64,000 nucleotides of DNA from Verrucomicrobiota bacterium (lineage in GTDB: Bacteria; Verrucomicrobiota; Verrucomicrobiia; JADLBR01). The translations under genes and the position numbers were made by a program. The number at the start of each line of letters is the position of its first letter. Position 1 is the first letter of the stretch. The stretch is from NCBI GenBank assembly GCA_029560585.1, contig JAKQKQ010000038.1, forward strand, positions 1 to 64,000. Reading direction: 5' to 3'. Of this stretch, positions 27,113-34,642 are shown in pieces. The notes below the pieces were generated by a model. The model worked only from the letters and a program-made list of their open reading frames with translations. It was not told the origin of the DNA and ran no database searches.

Positions 27113-28312
27113 ATGAGCCCGATGGGACGACGTTCTTTTCTGGGGGCCTTGGCCGGAGCGGGGGGGGCGGCGTGCGGTCTGCCGGGCACGGTCGGGCGTG
27201 GAGGAACGTCCGGGGCGCAATCGGCGCTGGGCCGAAAACCTTGGCGCAAGCGCGGGATTGTGTTGGCCTCGGATGACAAGGGGCTGGTCCAGAATTTCAC
27301 GAGCGCGGCGGAACCGCTGGGCGGGGAGCGCTGGCGTTTGTGGTTTTCGATTTCAGGGAAAGGAGTGGCATTCAACGTTGGGATCGCCGAGGGAGTGCCA
27401 GGGGGCGCGATGGAGCGGCATGTCGCCGTGCTGAGCGATGGCGATCCGCCAGACGCTCCCCTGGCGATAGGCAATCTGCCCGCCGGGTGGCGGCCCGTTC
27501 AGGGAGTGCACGTGCCGCTGCCTGGCGGGAGGCACCGGTTGTACTTCTGGGCCCATGCGCCGAAGGTGGTGCGCTATCTTGCGGCGGAGAGCGATGACGG
27601 GAGAAGGTACCGGGTTTTGGATCCCTTGAGGCCCTGCTTGTACCATCCCAGTGACCGCGCCGTGGATGGCGCGACGGCCGCGGAGGCCGGACTGAGCCGC
27701 ATGTCCAAGAAAGAGTCGGCTCGGCCCGAGGGCGAACCTCGGGCGCTGGCGCGGCAAGTCTCGAACGATGCGACGAATGTCTACCGGTTGGCGGACGGGA
27801 CATTCGAAATGTACTCGGTGGGCCTGGTCGAGGTCGGCAAGGATCACCCAGGGTATATTGCGCACGACAATTGCGCCGGATGGATCCGGGTGATCGATCG
27901 TTACACCAGCGCGGACGGGTTGGACTGGACCGGGCGTCAGCGCCTCTTGGTGCCGGATGCGAACGATCCGGCCGATCAGCAGTTCTATTATCTTTCGGTT
28001 ACACACACGCCCCGGGGGCGGATCGGCATGCTGGGGCACTACCGCGTCGGGGCGCAGACCATGGATATCGAGGGGTGCGTGTCCGAAGATGGTATCCTCT
28101 GGCGCCGGGAGATGCGCGGGGCGTGGATTCCCCGTGGGCAGCCGGGCGAACCCGACAGCTATATGGTCCACGCGCCCCATGCGCTGGTCGCGCACGGGGG
28201 CCTCTGGCACCTCTTTTACACGGGTGGCAACGAGGCCCATAACCACAAGCAGTCCCACGGTCCACCCACGCGAGTCGTGATGCACGCGACCTGCGACAAC
28301 CCGTGGGGCTAG
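27113..28312 (+). CDS. Tat-exported glycosidase-like beta-propeller protein
   Basis: A 399-residue protein with a twin-arginine signal (MGRRSFLGALAGAGGAACG). The mature part resembles five-bladed GH32/43/68-type propeller proteins: RWRLWFSISGKG, GGRHRLYFWAHAP, RYTSADGLDWTGRQ, HTPRGRIGMLGHYR and GGLWHLFYTGGNEA. I cannot name catalytic acids with confidence, so it may be a binding or lyase-like relative. GAGG precedes ATG 27113. Its TAG stop is part of the CTAG that begins a repeat end at 28309. It lies 117 bp after the GH-like gene in the same cluster. Confidence 0.65.
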   Translation: MSPMGRRSFLGALAGAGGAACGLPGTVGRGGTSGAQSALGRKPWRKRGIVLASDDKGLVQNFTSAAEPLGGERWRLWFSISGKGVAFNVGIAEGVPGGAMERHVAVLSDGDPPDAPLAIGNLPAGWRPVQGVHVPLPGGRHRLYFWAHAPKVVRYLAAESDDGRRYRVLDPLRPCLYHPSDRAVDGATAAEAGLSRMSKKESARPEGEPRALARQVSNDATNVYRLADGTFEMYSVGLVEVGKDHPGYIAHDNCAGWIRVIDRYTSADGLDWTGRQRLLVPDANDPADQQFYYLSVTHTPRGRIGMLGHYRVGAQTMDIEGCVSEDGILWRREMRGAWIPRGQPGEPDSYMVHAPHALVAHGGLWHLFYTGGNEAHNHKQSHGPPTRVVMHATCDNPWG

Positions 28313-28339
28313 CCTGCATGTTTCACGCTTCCGCGTGAA
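28309..28339. repeat. Solo end of a CTAG-bounded element (family D)
   Basis: CTAGCCTGCATGTTTCACGC followed by TTCCGCGTGAA closely matches one terminal hairpin of the elements at 36485 and 50267. The inner AAAACCGCG motif and the second end are missing, so this is a remnant. Its TAG is the stop codon of the preceding gene. Confidence 0.6.
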
Positions 28340-28404
28340 GCCACGTTCATTCCGGCTCGATGCGCCCTCGGGCTTCATGGAGCGCATCGAAACGATCGCC
28401 GATC

Positions 28405-28433
28405 TTTACCTAGCAGAGAAAAGCATTGATAAT
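28405..28433 (+). promoter_or_regulatory. Candidate sigma-70-type promoter for the PEP-CTERM gene
   Basis: TTTACC (28405-28410), 17 bp, then GATAAT (28428-28433), in an AT-richer island within GC-rich DNA. Transcription would start near 28440, leaving a leader of about 55 nt before ATG 28496. Confidence 0.45.
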
Positions 28434-28450
28434 CCGAATAAGATAACCGT

Positions 28451-28480
28451 ATGCTCTTCCTCGGAGCATTGCTTATGCTC
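28451..28480 (+). promoter_or_regulatory. Mutually exclusive hairpins in the PEP-CTERM gene leader
   Basis: Three modules, ATGCTC (28451-28456), GAGCAT (28464-28469) and ATGCTC (28475-28480), let the middle one pair with either neighbour (loops of 7 and 5 nt). They sit between the candidate promoter and the ribosome site (GAAGGGACGAGG) of the gene at 28496, a geometry suited to attenuation or translational control. Confidence 0.35.
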
Positions 28481-28495
28481 TGAAGGGACGAGGTT

Positions 28496-29086
28496 ATGCG
28501 CAAGTTCTTCTGGATTGTGGGTATCGCAGTTGGTCTTGTGGTGGATTCGGCCCAGGCAAACATTATCGGTGCCACGCTCGACGACGATGGCGATGGCGCC
28601 GTCACCTGCACGACAACATGGGACGCCGGGACGAGCACGCTAACCGCCACGTGCAAGCAATACTGGTCTCCCGGCCACATGCTTGGAACGGTCACCACCG
28701 ACACTGAACTGGATCCCACACTCTGGGTCATCAATTCGATCGAGAACGACACCGGCGCGAGCTGGATCGGCTATCAACTCAACATTACCATGAACAAGTC
28801 TTTCTCGATCGTGGGCGTGGTTTCGCCACCCGACTGGACATGGGCGATCACCCAACCGACGCAAAGCGGCTCGCAGTGGACCGGCACATTGGATTACTTC
28901 AGTGGGACGGCCGTGGGGATCAGCGATGCAGGGTATTTTGGCTACGTTGTCTCGTTCCTGGGCAGCGTTAACTTCGCGCAGGAGATGATCCCGCAGCTAA
29001 TCCCCGAGCCCGCTTCGATGGCAGTTCTGCTCCTTGGCGCCGCGGCGCTGCTCGGACGGTGCATCCGCCGTCCGCAAGACAGATAA
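28496..29086 (+). CDS. PEP-CTERM sorting-domain protein
   Basis: A 196-residue exported protein: a signal peptide (FFWIVGIAVGLVVDSAQA), a Thr/Ser/Trp-rich beta-type middle, and a PEP-CTERM tail with IPEPASMAVLLLGAAALL followed by GRCIRRPQDR. Such tails are recognised by an exosortase (EpsH/XrtA type) that cleaves and anchors the protein in exopolysaccharide-producing bacteria. No exosortase gene is in the window. The middle domain matches nothing I know. A candidate promoter and leader hairpins lie upstream. It sits inside the glycan cluster but is differently composed and AT-richer. Confidence 0.88.
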   Translation: MRKFFWIVGIAVGLVVDSAQANIIGATLDDDGDGAVTCTTTWDAGTSTLTATCKQYWSPGHMLGTVTTDTELDPTLWVINSIENDTGASWIGYQLNITMNKSFSIVGVVSPPDWTWAITQPTQSGSQWTGTLDYFSGTAVGISDAGYFGYVVSFLGSVNFAQEMIPQLIPEPASMAVLLLGAAALLGRCIRRPQDR

Positions 29087-29378
29087 GAATCCGGTCTGCC
29101 CATCGGCATCCAGAATCCCGATGATCCGGCTGACTTTGCACGCATGGGCCATCGCACGGGACCGATGACGTCCCAGGGAGTATCCAGTCAAGATTCGCTT
29201 GCAGCGAACAGGACCGGGCCGATGTGGACTTTTTGCGGCGCCTTGTCGGATCGCGGTGGCCATGTCGACCCGGCGTCGCGACGTTCCGATTTTGTGGGCT
29301 GTGGCCAGGTGAGCCACTCCACAATCCTGGGAGTCATTTCTTCCTAGCGGGCCTTGCGTGCCGCTATAGGATGCGCGC

Positions 29379-30725
29379 ATGAGGATACGGATGCTGAATC
29401 TGTTGTTGGTGCTGGTGGCTTTTGTCGGCGGCCTGCGTGCCGAGACCGATGCCCAGCGCGAGAAGCGCATGGCGTGGTGGACCGACGCGCGGTTCGGGAT
29501 GTTCATCCATTGGGGGCTATACGCGATGCCGGCGCGCCACGAGTGGGTGCGCAATCGGGAGAAGATCTCGGTCGAGGATTACCAGAAATATTTTGATCGG
29601 TTCGATCCGGATCTGTACCAGCCGCGCGAGTGGGCCCGGGCCGCGAAAGGCGCGGGGATGAAATATGCGGTGATCACCACCAAGCACCACGAGGGCTTCT
29701 GCCTGTGGGACACGAAACAGACGGACTACAAGGCCCCGAACACGCCGGCCAAGCGGGATCTGATCAGGGAGTTTGTCGATGCCTATCGGGCCGAGGGGCT
29801 CGGCGTTGGATTCTACTATTCGCTGATCGACTGGCATCATCCGGAATTCACCGTGGACCGGATCCATCCCATGCGGGACAACAAGGCCTTTCGGGAGAAG
29901 GCCAAGGGACGCGATATGAAGAAGTACGCGGCCTACATGCGCGAGCAGTTGCGCGAATTGCTCACTGGGTACGGCAAGGTGGACGCGCTGTTTCTTGATT
30001 TTTCGTACCCCGGCGAGGACGGGAAGGGTCGCGCCGACTGGGAATCGGAGAAACTATTGGCGCTGATCCGGGAGTTGCAGCCGGGGGTGATCATCAACGA
30101 CCGGCTCGACCTGTTGGACAGGCGGGACGGATGGGACTTCCGGACCCCCGAGCAATTCATGCCGAGGGAGTGGGTGAAGCACGAGGGGCAGCGTGTCCCG
30201 TGGGAGACGTGCCAGACGTTCTCGGGTTCGTGGGGCTACCACCGCGATGAGAACACCTGGAAGAGCGTCGATCAGTTGATTGCGATGCTTGCGGAGACCG
30301 TCAGCAAGGGTGGCAACCTCCTATTGAACGTCGGACCCACGGCCCGGGGCACTTTTGACGATCGGGCGCTGGCGCGCCTGAAAGGGATGGGCGATTGGAT
30401 GCGGGTCAACGGCCGCGCGATCTACGGATGCACGGAGGCGCCACCGGAGTTCAAACGACCTGACAACTGCCTTTTGACCTACAACCCGACAACGAAACGG
30501 CTGTACGTGCACGTGCTCCAGTGGCCGATGGGGAGGCTGAACCTCGACGGCTACGAGGGCAAAGTGAAGTACGCGCAGTTGTTGCACGATGCCTCCGAGG
30601 TCCTCGTCAGGAAAAAGAAGGGCGCATGGCTGGACGAGGGGGAAGGCTACGCCAGCACGGTGACGCTCGAGCTGCCGGTCGAAAAACCGCGCGTGGCAAT
30701 CCCCGTGGTGGAGCTGTTTCTCTAG
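29379..30725 (+). CDS. Exported GH29 alpha-L-fucosidase
   Basis: A 448-residue protein with a signal peptide (LLLVLVAFVGGLRA) and a GH29 catalytic barrel: RFGMFIHWGLYAMPARHEW, KYAVITTKHHEGFCLWDTK, GFYYSLIDWHHPE, and VDALFLDFSYPGEDG with the probable nucleophile aspartate. TFSGSWGYH and GNLLLNVGPTARG are further GH29 hallmarks, followed by a small C-terminal beta domain. It removes terminal alpha-L-fucose from glycans, here probably in the periplasm or outside. The 292 bp before it hold no gene, only a small hairpin (TTCGCTTGCAGCGAA). It is the last gene of the carbohydrate cluster. Confidence 0.93.
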   Translation: MRIRMLNLLLVLVAFVGGLRAETDAQREKRMAWWTDARFGMFIHWGLYAMPARHEWVRNREKISVEDYQKYFDRFDPDLYQPREWARAAKGAGMKYAVITTKHHEGFCLWDTKQTDYKAPNTPAKRDLIREFVDAYRAEGLGVGFYYSLIDWHHPEFTVDRIHPMRDNKAFREKAKGRDMKKYAAYMREQLRELLTGYGKVDALFLDFSYPGEDGKGRADWESEKLLALIRELQPGVIINDRLDLLDRRDGWDFRTPEQFMPREWVKHEGQRVPWETCQTFSGSWGYHRDENTWKSVDQLIAMLAETVSKGGNLLLNVGPTARGTFDDRALARLKGMGDWMRVNGRAIYGCTEAPPEFKRPDNCLLTYNPTTKRLYVHVLQWPMGRLNLDGYEGKVKYAQLLHDASEVLVRKKKGAWLDEGEGYASTVTLELPVEKPRVAIPVVELFL

Positions 30726-30850
30726 GCGCCGACGCAAAGTGTCGGGGCACAGAGCTCGTGATCGATCCGGGCTGGATCCCATGCCCCGCCGGGTGGGGAA
30801 TGCTGTGTGGGGCGCGTGTGTCAGGAGCCGCCCCTCACCCCCCGGCGCGT

Positions 30851-30934
30851 TGGCGTCTCACAGAGACGCCCTACAAGTATTGTGGGCCGCCTGTGCCAGG
30901 CGGCAGGCCGGCGTCTCGCAGAGACGCCCTACAA
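30851..30934. repeat. REP family A: one intact pair plus the left half of a second pair
   Basis: An intact pair (GGCGTCTCACAGAGACGCC, CCTACAAGTATTGTGGG, CCGCCTGTGCCAGGCGG) runs to about 30904. At 30909 a second hairpin, GGCGTCTCGCAGAGACGCC, ends in CTACAA. Its partner is not next to it but at 32520, on the far side of the IS110-type element. Confidence 0.75.
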
Positions 30935-30978
30935 CAATGGGCTTGGCCCCCACACGAATTGTAGATGGCATGGGTGTT

Positions 30979-31007
30979 GGTGGGTGAGCCGGATAGACTC
31001 ACCCACC
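30979..31007 (+). promoter_or_regulatory. Hairpin directly in front of the IS110 transposase start
   Basis: GGTGGGTGAG (30979-30988) pairs perfectly with CTCACCCACC (30998-31007), ending one base before ATG 31009. Outer GGGTGTTG and CAACACCC extend the stem around a bulge that contains the ATG. No free ribosome site is visible, so translation may be restrained, as in many insertion sequences. Confidence 0.5.
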
Positions 31008-31008
31008 T

Positions 31009-32087
31009 ATGAATAACAACAACACCCGGAGTGAAACTAACGGCGCCACCGGCGCCAAGACAAGGCTGATCAAGCTGGCGCTGGATACGCATGCGGATTT
31101 CATCATCGTGCGGCGCCAGATTGACGAGGCGGTCGCCCAGCCGCCGCAAAGGATGAGCCCGGGGCAGTTGGAACGCTTCGCGGCCAAGCAGAAGCGATTG
31201 GCCGGACGGGTGGTGTGCTGCTACGAGGCGGGCCGTTCGGCTTCGGATTATACCGGAGGCTCACGGCCCTCGGCCTCGAAGTGCTGGTGGTGCATCCGCA
31301 GAACTGGGACGAGCGCAACCGCAGGGTCAAGACCGACAAGAGGGATACCGGGGCGATGCTGGGGCGGCTGGACCGCTACCTGGCGGGCAACACCGAGGCC
31401 CTCGCGGTGGTGCAGGTGCCGGAACTCGGGCAGGAGATGGCCCGGGCCCGGAGCCGGCAGCGGGAGCAGATCCGCCGGCACCGCCAGCGCCCGGAGGCCC
31501 AGGGGCGCACGCTGATGCTGGAGTTCGGCCACCGCTTCCGGGGCCGCTGGTGGCAGCCGGGGCGCTGGGAGCCCATCGCCAAGGCCCTGCCGGAATCGCT
31601 CGCGGGCATGGTCGGATCCATCCGGGAGCTGATCCTGGTGCTCCACCGGCAAGTCGAGGCCCTCGGCCAGGGGCTCGAAAGCCAGGCCCCGGCCACCGGG
31701 CGCATCAAGGGCCTGGGCAGGCTCACGGAGGTGATCATCGGGCGGGAGATCATCGACCGGAACGCCTTCAAGAACCGCCGGGCGGTGGGCAGCGTCACCG
31801 GGCTCTGCCCCTCGGAGTGGAGCACCGGCAACAGCCGCCGGCAGGGCCCGATCTCCAAATGCGGGCGGCCGCGGTTGCGCCACGCGCTGATCGAGGCGGC
31901 CTGGCGCCTGGTGGGCTTTCAGCCCGACTATGGGCCGGTGAAAAAATGGGCCCCGCTGATGGCCGCCGGCACCCCGCCGGCGCGCAAGAAGGCGGCGGTG
32001 GCCATCGCCCGGCAGCTGGCCGTGGATCTGTGGCGCATCCGCACCGGACGGGCCACCGCCCCGGCACTGGGATTGGCCCTCTGCTGA
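31009..32087 (+). pseudogene. IS110-family transposase, interrupted by a frameshift
   Basis: Two frames together give about 365 residues, the normal IS110 length. The first has LALDTHAD and ends at VVCCYEAG; the second, one frame back, resumes at GPFGFGLYRRL and carries KTDKRDT (catalytic aspartates) and the C-terminal domain CPSEWSTGNSRRQGPISKCG, RLRHALIEAAW. The break is near 31230 in GCGGGCCG and looks like loss of one G. No slippery heptamer is visible, so inactivation or a sequencing error is likelier than programmed shifting. All DEDD residues survive across the two parts. Confidence 0.85.
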
Positions 32088-32519
32088 AACTTTGGAGACA
32101 ACGATGACATCGCGGCGGGGTTGTTTCCGGCGGCTTGGGTCCCGCTGCAGCGGGACCCACACCGGCACCGGCTATAGCCGCCCCGGCCTCCCGGGGCCGT
32201 GGCTCGCCGGGGCCGGCGCCGCCGCCAGAACAACCCCGCCGCTCGCCAACCCCTTGGAATGGGGCGCGCCCGCCAGCGGCCTTGGGTCGGACACGACCCG
32301 ATTTGTAGATTGGGCGCGCCTTGTTCCTCTCGCCGATGATCGCATAGATCATGTTGCACTCCGAAATGCCCGATGCGGCCGCGGATGTGCGGATAGCAGG
32401 TTGAGCCCGGCAACCCCGGTGCCTGCGAGAGGAGACGTTCCTTGGCTACCAGCCCAACACCCAAGCCCCTTCTAATCCTATGAAATGAAAACACACGCGC
32501 TCACTTGACAACCCCCATA
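32088..32519 (+). other. Long structured right end of the IS110 element, candidate bridge-RNA region
   Basis: No credible gene. The stretch is hairpin-rich: an outer stem GCGGCGGGGTTGTT (32112-32125) with AACAACCCCGCCGC (32229-32242), enclosing the perfect palindrome GGGTCCCGCTGCAGCGGGAC (continuing to 32158) and further GC stems, then a small hairpin GGGTCGGACACGACCC at 32285-32300. In IS1111-type relatives the non-coding right end encodes the guide RNA that pairs with target and donor DNA. A transcript here is inferred, not shown. Confidence 0.45.
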
Positions 32520-32542
32520 GCAGGCCGCCTGTGTCAGGCGGC
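32520..32542. repeat. REP family A hairpin, right half of the split pair
   Basis: GCAGG followed by CCGCCTGTGTCAGGCGG, matching the right-hand hairpin of intact pairs. It is separated from its left half (30909) by the IS110-type element and lies 60 bp before the REP transposase start. Confidence 0.75.
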
Positions 32543-32602
32543 GGATCGGTTGCGTGGGATTTGTCTTGCCTTCGACCGGTCGCGCCTGAAATCCTCAACC
32601 GC

Positions 32603-33058
32603 ATGGCCAGACCACCGCGTGTGCCGGTGTGGCTGCCGTGGGATCAGCCCGTCATTTACTTCGTGACGCTTGGCGTTGCCGGGCGTCGGCGCGTGCTCCA
32701 CAACGCGGGGGCATGGGACGCATGCCGCCATACGCTGGATCTACTGGACCGGTGGCAGACTCTCGCATGCACCTTCATGCCCGACCATGGCCACTTTCTG
32801 GTGGCACCCGTCTGGAACAGGGATGAGCCGCTCGGTCAGTGGATGAAATGGTCCAAGCGATGGTTCCGCGAGTCCAATCCCCACGAATGGGAGTGGCAGG
32901 AGGGCGGATTCGACCGGCTCTTGCGCGGGTTTGAAAGCGCCGAGGAGAAATGGCGGTACATCCGGGAGAATCCCGTGCGAGCGGGATTGGTTTCACACTG
33001 GAGCGAGTGGCCGTACTCCTTCGGATTTGGCACAGAGAATTGCAGGCCGCCTCTGTGA
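32603..33058 (+). CDS. REP-associated tyrosine transposase (RAYT, Y1 HUH family)
   Basis: A 151-residue single-domain HUH nuclease of the TnpA-REP type. It has the HUH motif MPDHGHFLV (H62, H64), a tyrosine in WRYIRENPVRAGLV (Y119) and the family's WRRF/GFDR-type context (GGFDRLLRGFES). RAYTs cut and join single-stranded REP hairpins and are thought to spread them. Family-A REP hairpins lie just upstream (32520) and overlap its stop codon (33041), so this gene and its flanks look like a complete REP-RAYT unit. It appears intact. ATG 32603 is the first plausible start after the REP. Confidence 0.88.
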   Translation: MARPPRVPVWLPWDQPVIYFVTLGVAGRRRVLHNAGAWDACRHTLDLLDRWQTLACTFMPDHGHFLVAPVWNRDEPLGQWMKWSKRWFRESNPHEWEWQEGGFDRLLRGFESAEEKWRYIRENPVRAGLVSHWSEWPYSFGFGTENCRPPL

Positions 33059-33148
33059 GGCGGTGGCGAGTCATCGGGTGGCGTCTGACACGGACGCCCC
33101 ACAAGATTAGCCGAGGGGAAGGTCGGCGTCTCGCAGAGACGCCCCACA
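33041..33148. repeat. Three REP family A hairpins after the RAYT gene
   Basis: TGCAGGCCGCC TCTGTGAGGCGG (33041-33063) overlaps the RAYT stop. GGCGTCTGACACGGACGCCC plus CACAA (33080-33104) and GGCGTCTCGCAGAGACGCCC plus CACA (33124-33148) follow in the opposite polarity. Together with 32520 they flank the RAYT. Confidence 0.75.
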
Positions 33149-33187
33149 GATCCTGTTGCAGGGCCCGGTCGAAACGGGGGCGTGGGA

Positions 33188-34201
33188 TCAGCCCTGTTTT
33201 TTGCCCTTGTAGCGCTCCATAGCGGGGCCGGAGTGTTTTTCGGCCAGCTCGATGAGGCGGTCGCGCTCGGCGGCGGCCATGCCCGTGAATCCCCGGAGGA
33301 CGGAGGTGTTTTCCGCGACCTCCTCGGTGCTCGTGCAGCCGCTGACGAGCGCCGCTATGGGCAGAGAGTAAACGTATTCGTGCATCTGGCGGGGCGTGAC
33401 ACCGGATGTAGTGAGCGGGGCGGGGCGGGGCTCCTTTCCGAATCCGCCACGGCCGGTCATCTGACCGTACGCCATGGTTTTCATGGCGAGAATGCCGTAT
33501 TTCCGCTCCACGAGCCTGGGCAGGACATTGATGGTGAAGGACTCGTGGTGGGGATCGCACAGGTTGATGGGCATCTGGCAGGTATCGAGGTCGATGCCGC
33601 GGGAGGCCAGCGCCTCGAGCATCCTGAGATGCGCGCGATAGTCGACGTGGCCCGTGAAGCCAATGTATTTCACTTTGCCGGATTCCTTGGCCTTGAGAAA
33701 GACGTCGAGGACGCCGTCGCGGATGCGGTCATCGACGTCTTTCGGTGACTCGATCATGTGGATCTGCCAGAGGTCGAGGTAATCGCATTTCATGCGCGAA
33801 AGGGCCTCGTCCAATTGTCTGGACGCCTCGGGGCCTGTCTTCAAAGCGCACTTGGTCATGATGAACGCGACGTCACGGTATTTTGGCGAAAGGAACAGCC
33901 CATAGCGTCGCTCGGCCTCACCCTTGCCATAGTTGTAGGCGTTATCGAAGAATCGGCAGCCCATCTCGAGAGCCTTCTCGATGATGGCCTGTGATTCCGC
34001 CTCGGTGCGGTCTTTCTCCACGTGATGGCCCCCGAGGCAGAAGGCCGTGACGCTTGTGCCGGTTTTGCCGAGCGCGCGCTGCGGGAGCAGGGTGCCAAGG
34101 CGGTCGGATGTCGGCGTGGCCGAGTGGGTCGGGGTCTGGGCGAGGGCGGCACCGGCCGTGGCCGCGCCGAGCGTAGCTAGGAACGCGCGTCGATTGAGCA
34201 T
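33188..34201 (-). CDS. Tat-exported aldo/keto reductase
   Basis: A 337-residue protein with a twin-arginine signal (LNRRAFLATLGAATAGAALA) and an aldo/keto reductase barrel: VTAFCLGGHHV, FFDNAYNYGKGEAERRYG with catalytic Asp and Tyr, MTKCALKTG with the Lys, and DLWQIHMI with the His. The start at 34201 follows GGAGGTT, and a long upstream extension is rejected because it runs through the clpS gene. PVC genomes carry many exported aldo/keto reductases of unknown substrate. No cysteine cluster is seen at the C-terminus. Confidence 0.86.
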   Translation of the reverse strand: MLNRRAFLATLGAATAGAALAQTPTHSATPTSDRLGTLLPQRALGKTGTSVTAFCLGGHHVEKDRTEAESQAIIEKALEMGCRFFDNAYNYGKGEAERRYGLFLSPKYRDVAFIMTKCALKTGPEASRQLDEALSRMKCDYLDLWQIHMIESPKDVDDRIRDGVLDVFLKAKESGKVKYIGFTGHVDYRAHLRMLEALASRGIDLDTCQMPINLCDPHHESFTINVLPRLVERKYGILAMKTMAYGQMTGRGGFGKEPRPAPLTTSGVTPRQMHEYVYSLPIAALVSGCTSTEEVAENTSVLRGFTGMAAAERDRLIELAEKHSGPAMERYKGKKQG

Positions 34202-34321
34202 GGAACCTCCGTGTGGATTTGTGGGAAAAGTGGACGGGTAAGACAACAAGTCAACTGACCAATCTGCCGTCCGACCGGGTTGTTTTCGGTCGGGCTGTCG
34301 GCTAGGGTGAGTTGAAGCAGG

Positions 34322-34642
34322 ATGGCAAAGCGACCGACGCCAGGGGTGGTCGAGACGCCCGTAGGTACGCCCGACATGAAGGTCCGCGAGGCCTTCGCCA
34401 AGGGCTGGGCGGTCATCGTGTGGAACGATCCCGTCAACCTGATGAGCTACGTGGTATTCGTTTTCATGAAGATATTGGGGTTCACGAAGGAGCAGGCGAC
34501 CAAGCACATGCTCGAGGTGCACAATCGCGGCAAGAGTTGCGTGGCGATCGAGACCCGGGAGAAGGCCGAGTTGTACCATCAGCAGATTCAGGCGCACGGC
34601 CTGACCGTGACAATCCAACCGGTTGACCATGAAAGCGAGTAG
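34322..34642 (+). CDS. clpS: ATP-dependent Clp protease adaptor ClpS
   Basis: A 106-residue adaptor that hands N-degron substrates to ClpAP. The core is textbook ClpS: WAVIVWNDPVNLMSYVV (the NDPVN binding loop), FGFTKEQATKHMLEVHNRG-type helix and SCVAIETREKAELYHQQI. It overlaps the following DUF2017-like gene by 14 bp, so the pair is probably translated together. No clpA is in the window. Confidence 0.93.
   Translation: MAKRPTPGVVETPVGTPDMKVREAFAKGWAVIVWNDPVNLMSYVVFVFMKILGFTKEQATKHMLEVHNRGKSCVAIETREKAELYHQQIQAHGLTVTIQPVDHESE

Larger units (their letters stand above)
30936..32519 (+). mobile_element. IS110-family (IS1111-like) insertion sequence, about 1.58 kb, inside a REP pair
   Basis: Limits are inferred from the split REP pair: the left half ends near 30935 and the right half begins near 32520. 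Inside lie a DEDD-type transposase reading region (31009-32087), a short left flank of 73 nt and a long right flank of about 430 nt. There are no terminal inverted repeats, as expected for IS110, but sub-terminal inverted repeats TGGGTGTTGG (30971-30980) and CCAACACCCA (32454-32463) are present, a feature of the IS1111 group. Exact ends and core dinucleotide are uncertain by a few bases. Confidence 0.72.

Noticed and set aside
31215-31245. Programmed -1 frameshifting in the IS110 transposase
   Set aside because: A -1 shift would restore the frame, but there is no slippery heptamer or properly spaced downstream stimulator, and IS110 transposases are normally one frame.
30851-33148. Possible CRISPR array from repeated short hairpins
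   Set aside because: The units are palindromic, unevenly spaced and of mixed orientation, with no constant repeat-spacer rhythm and no cas gene; they are REP sequences.
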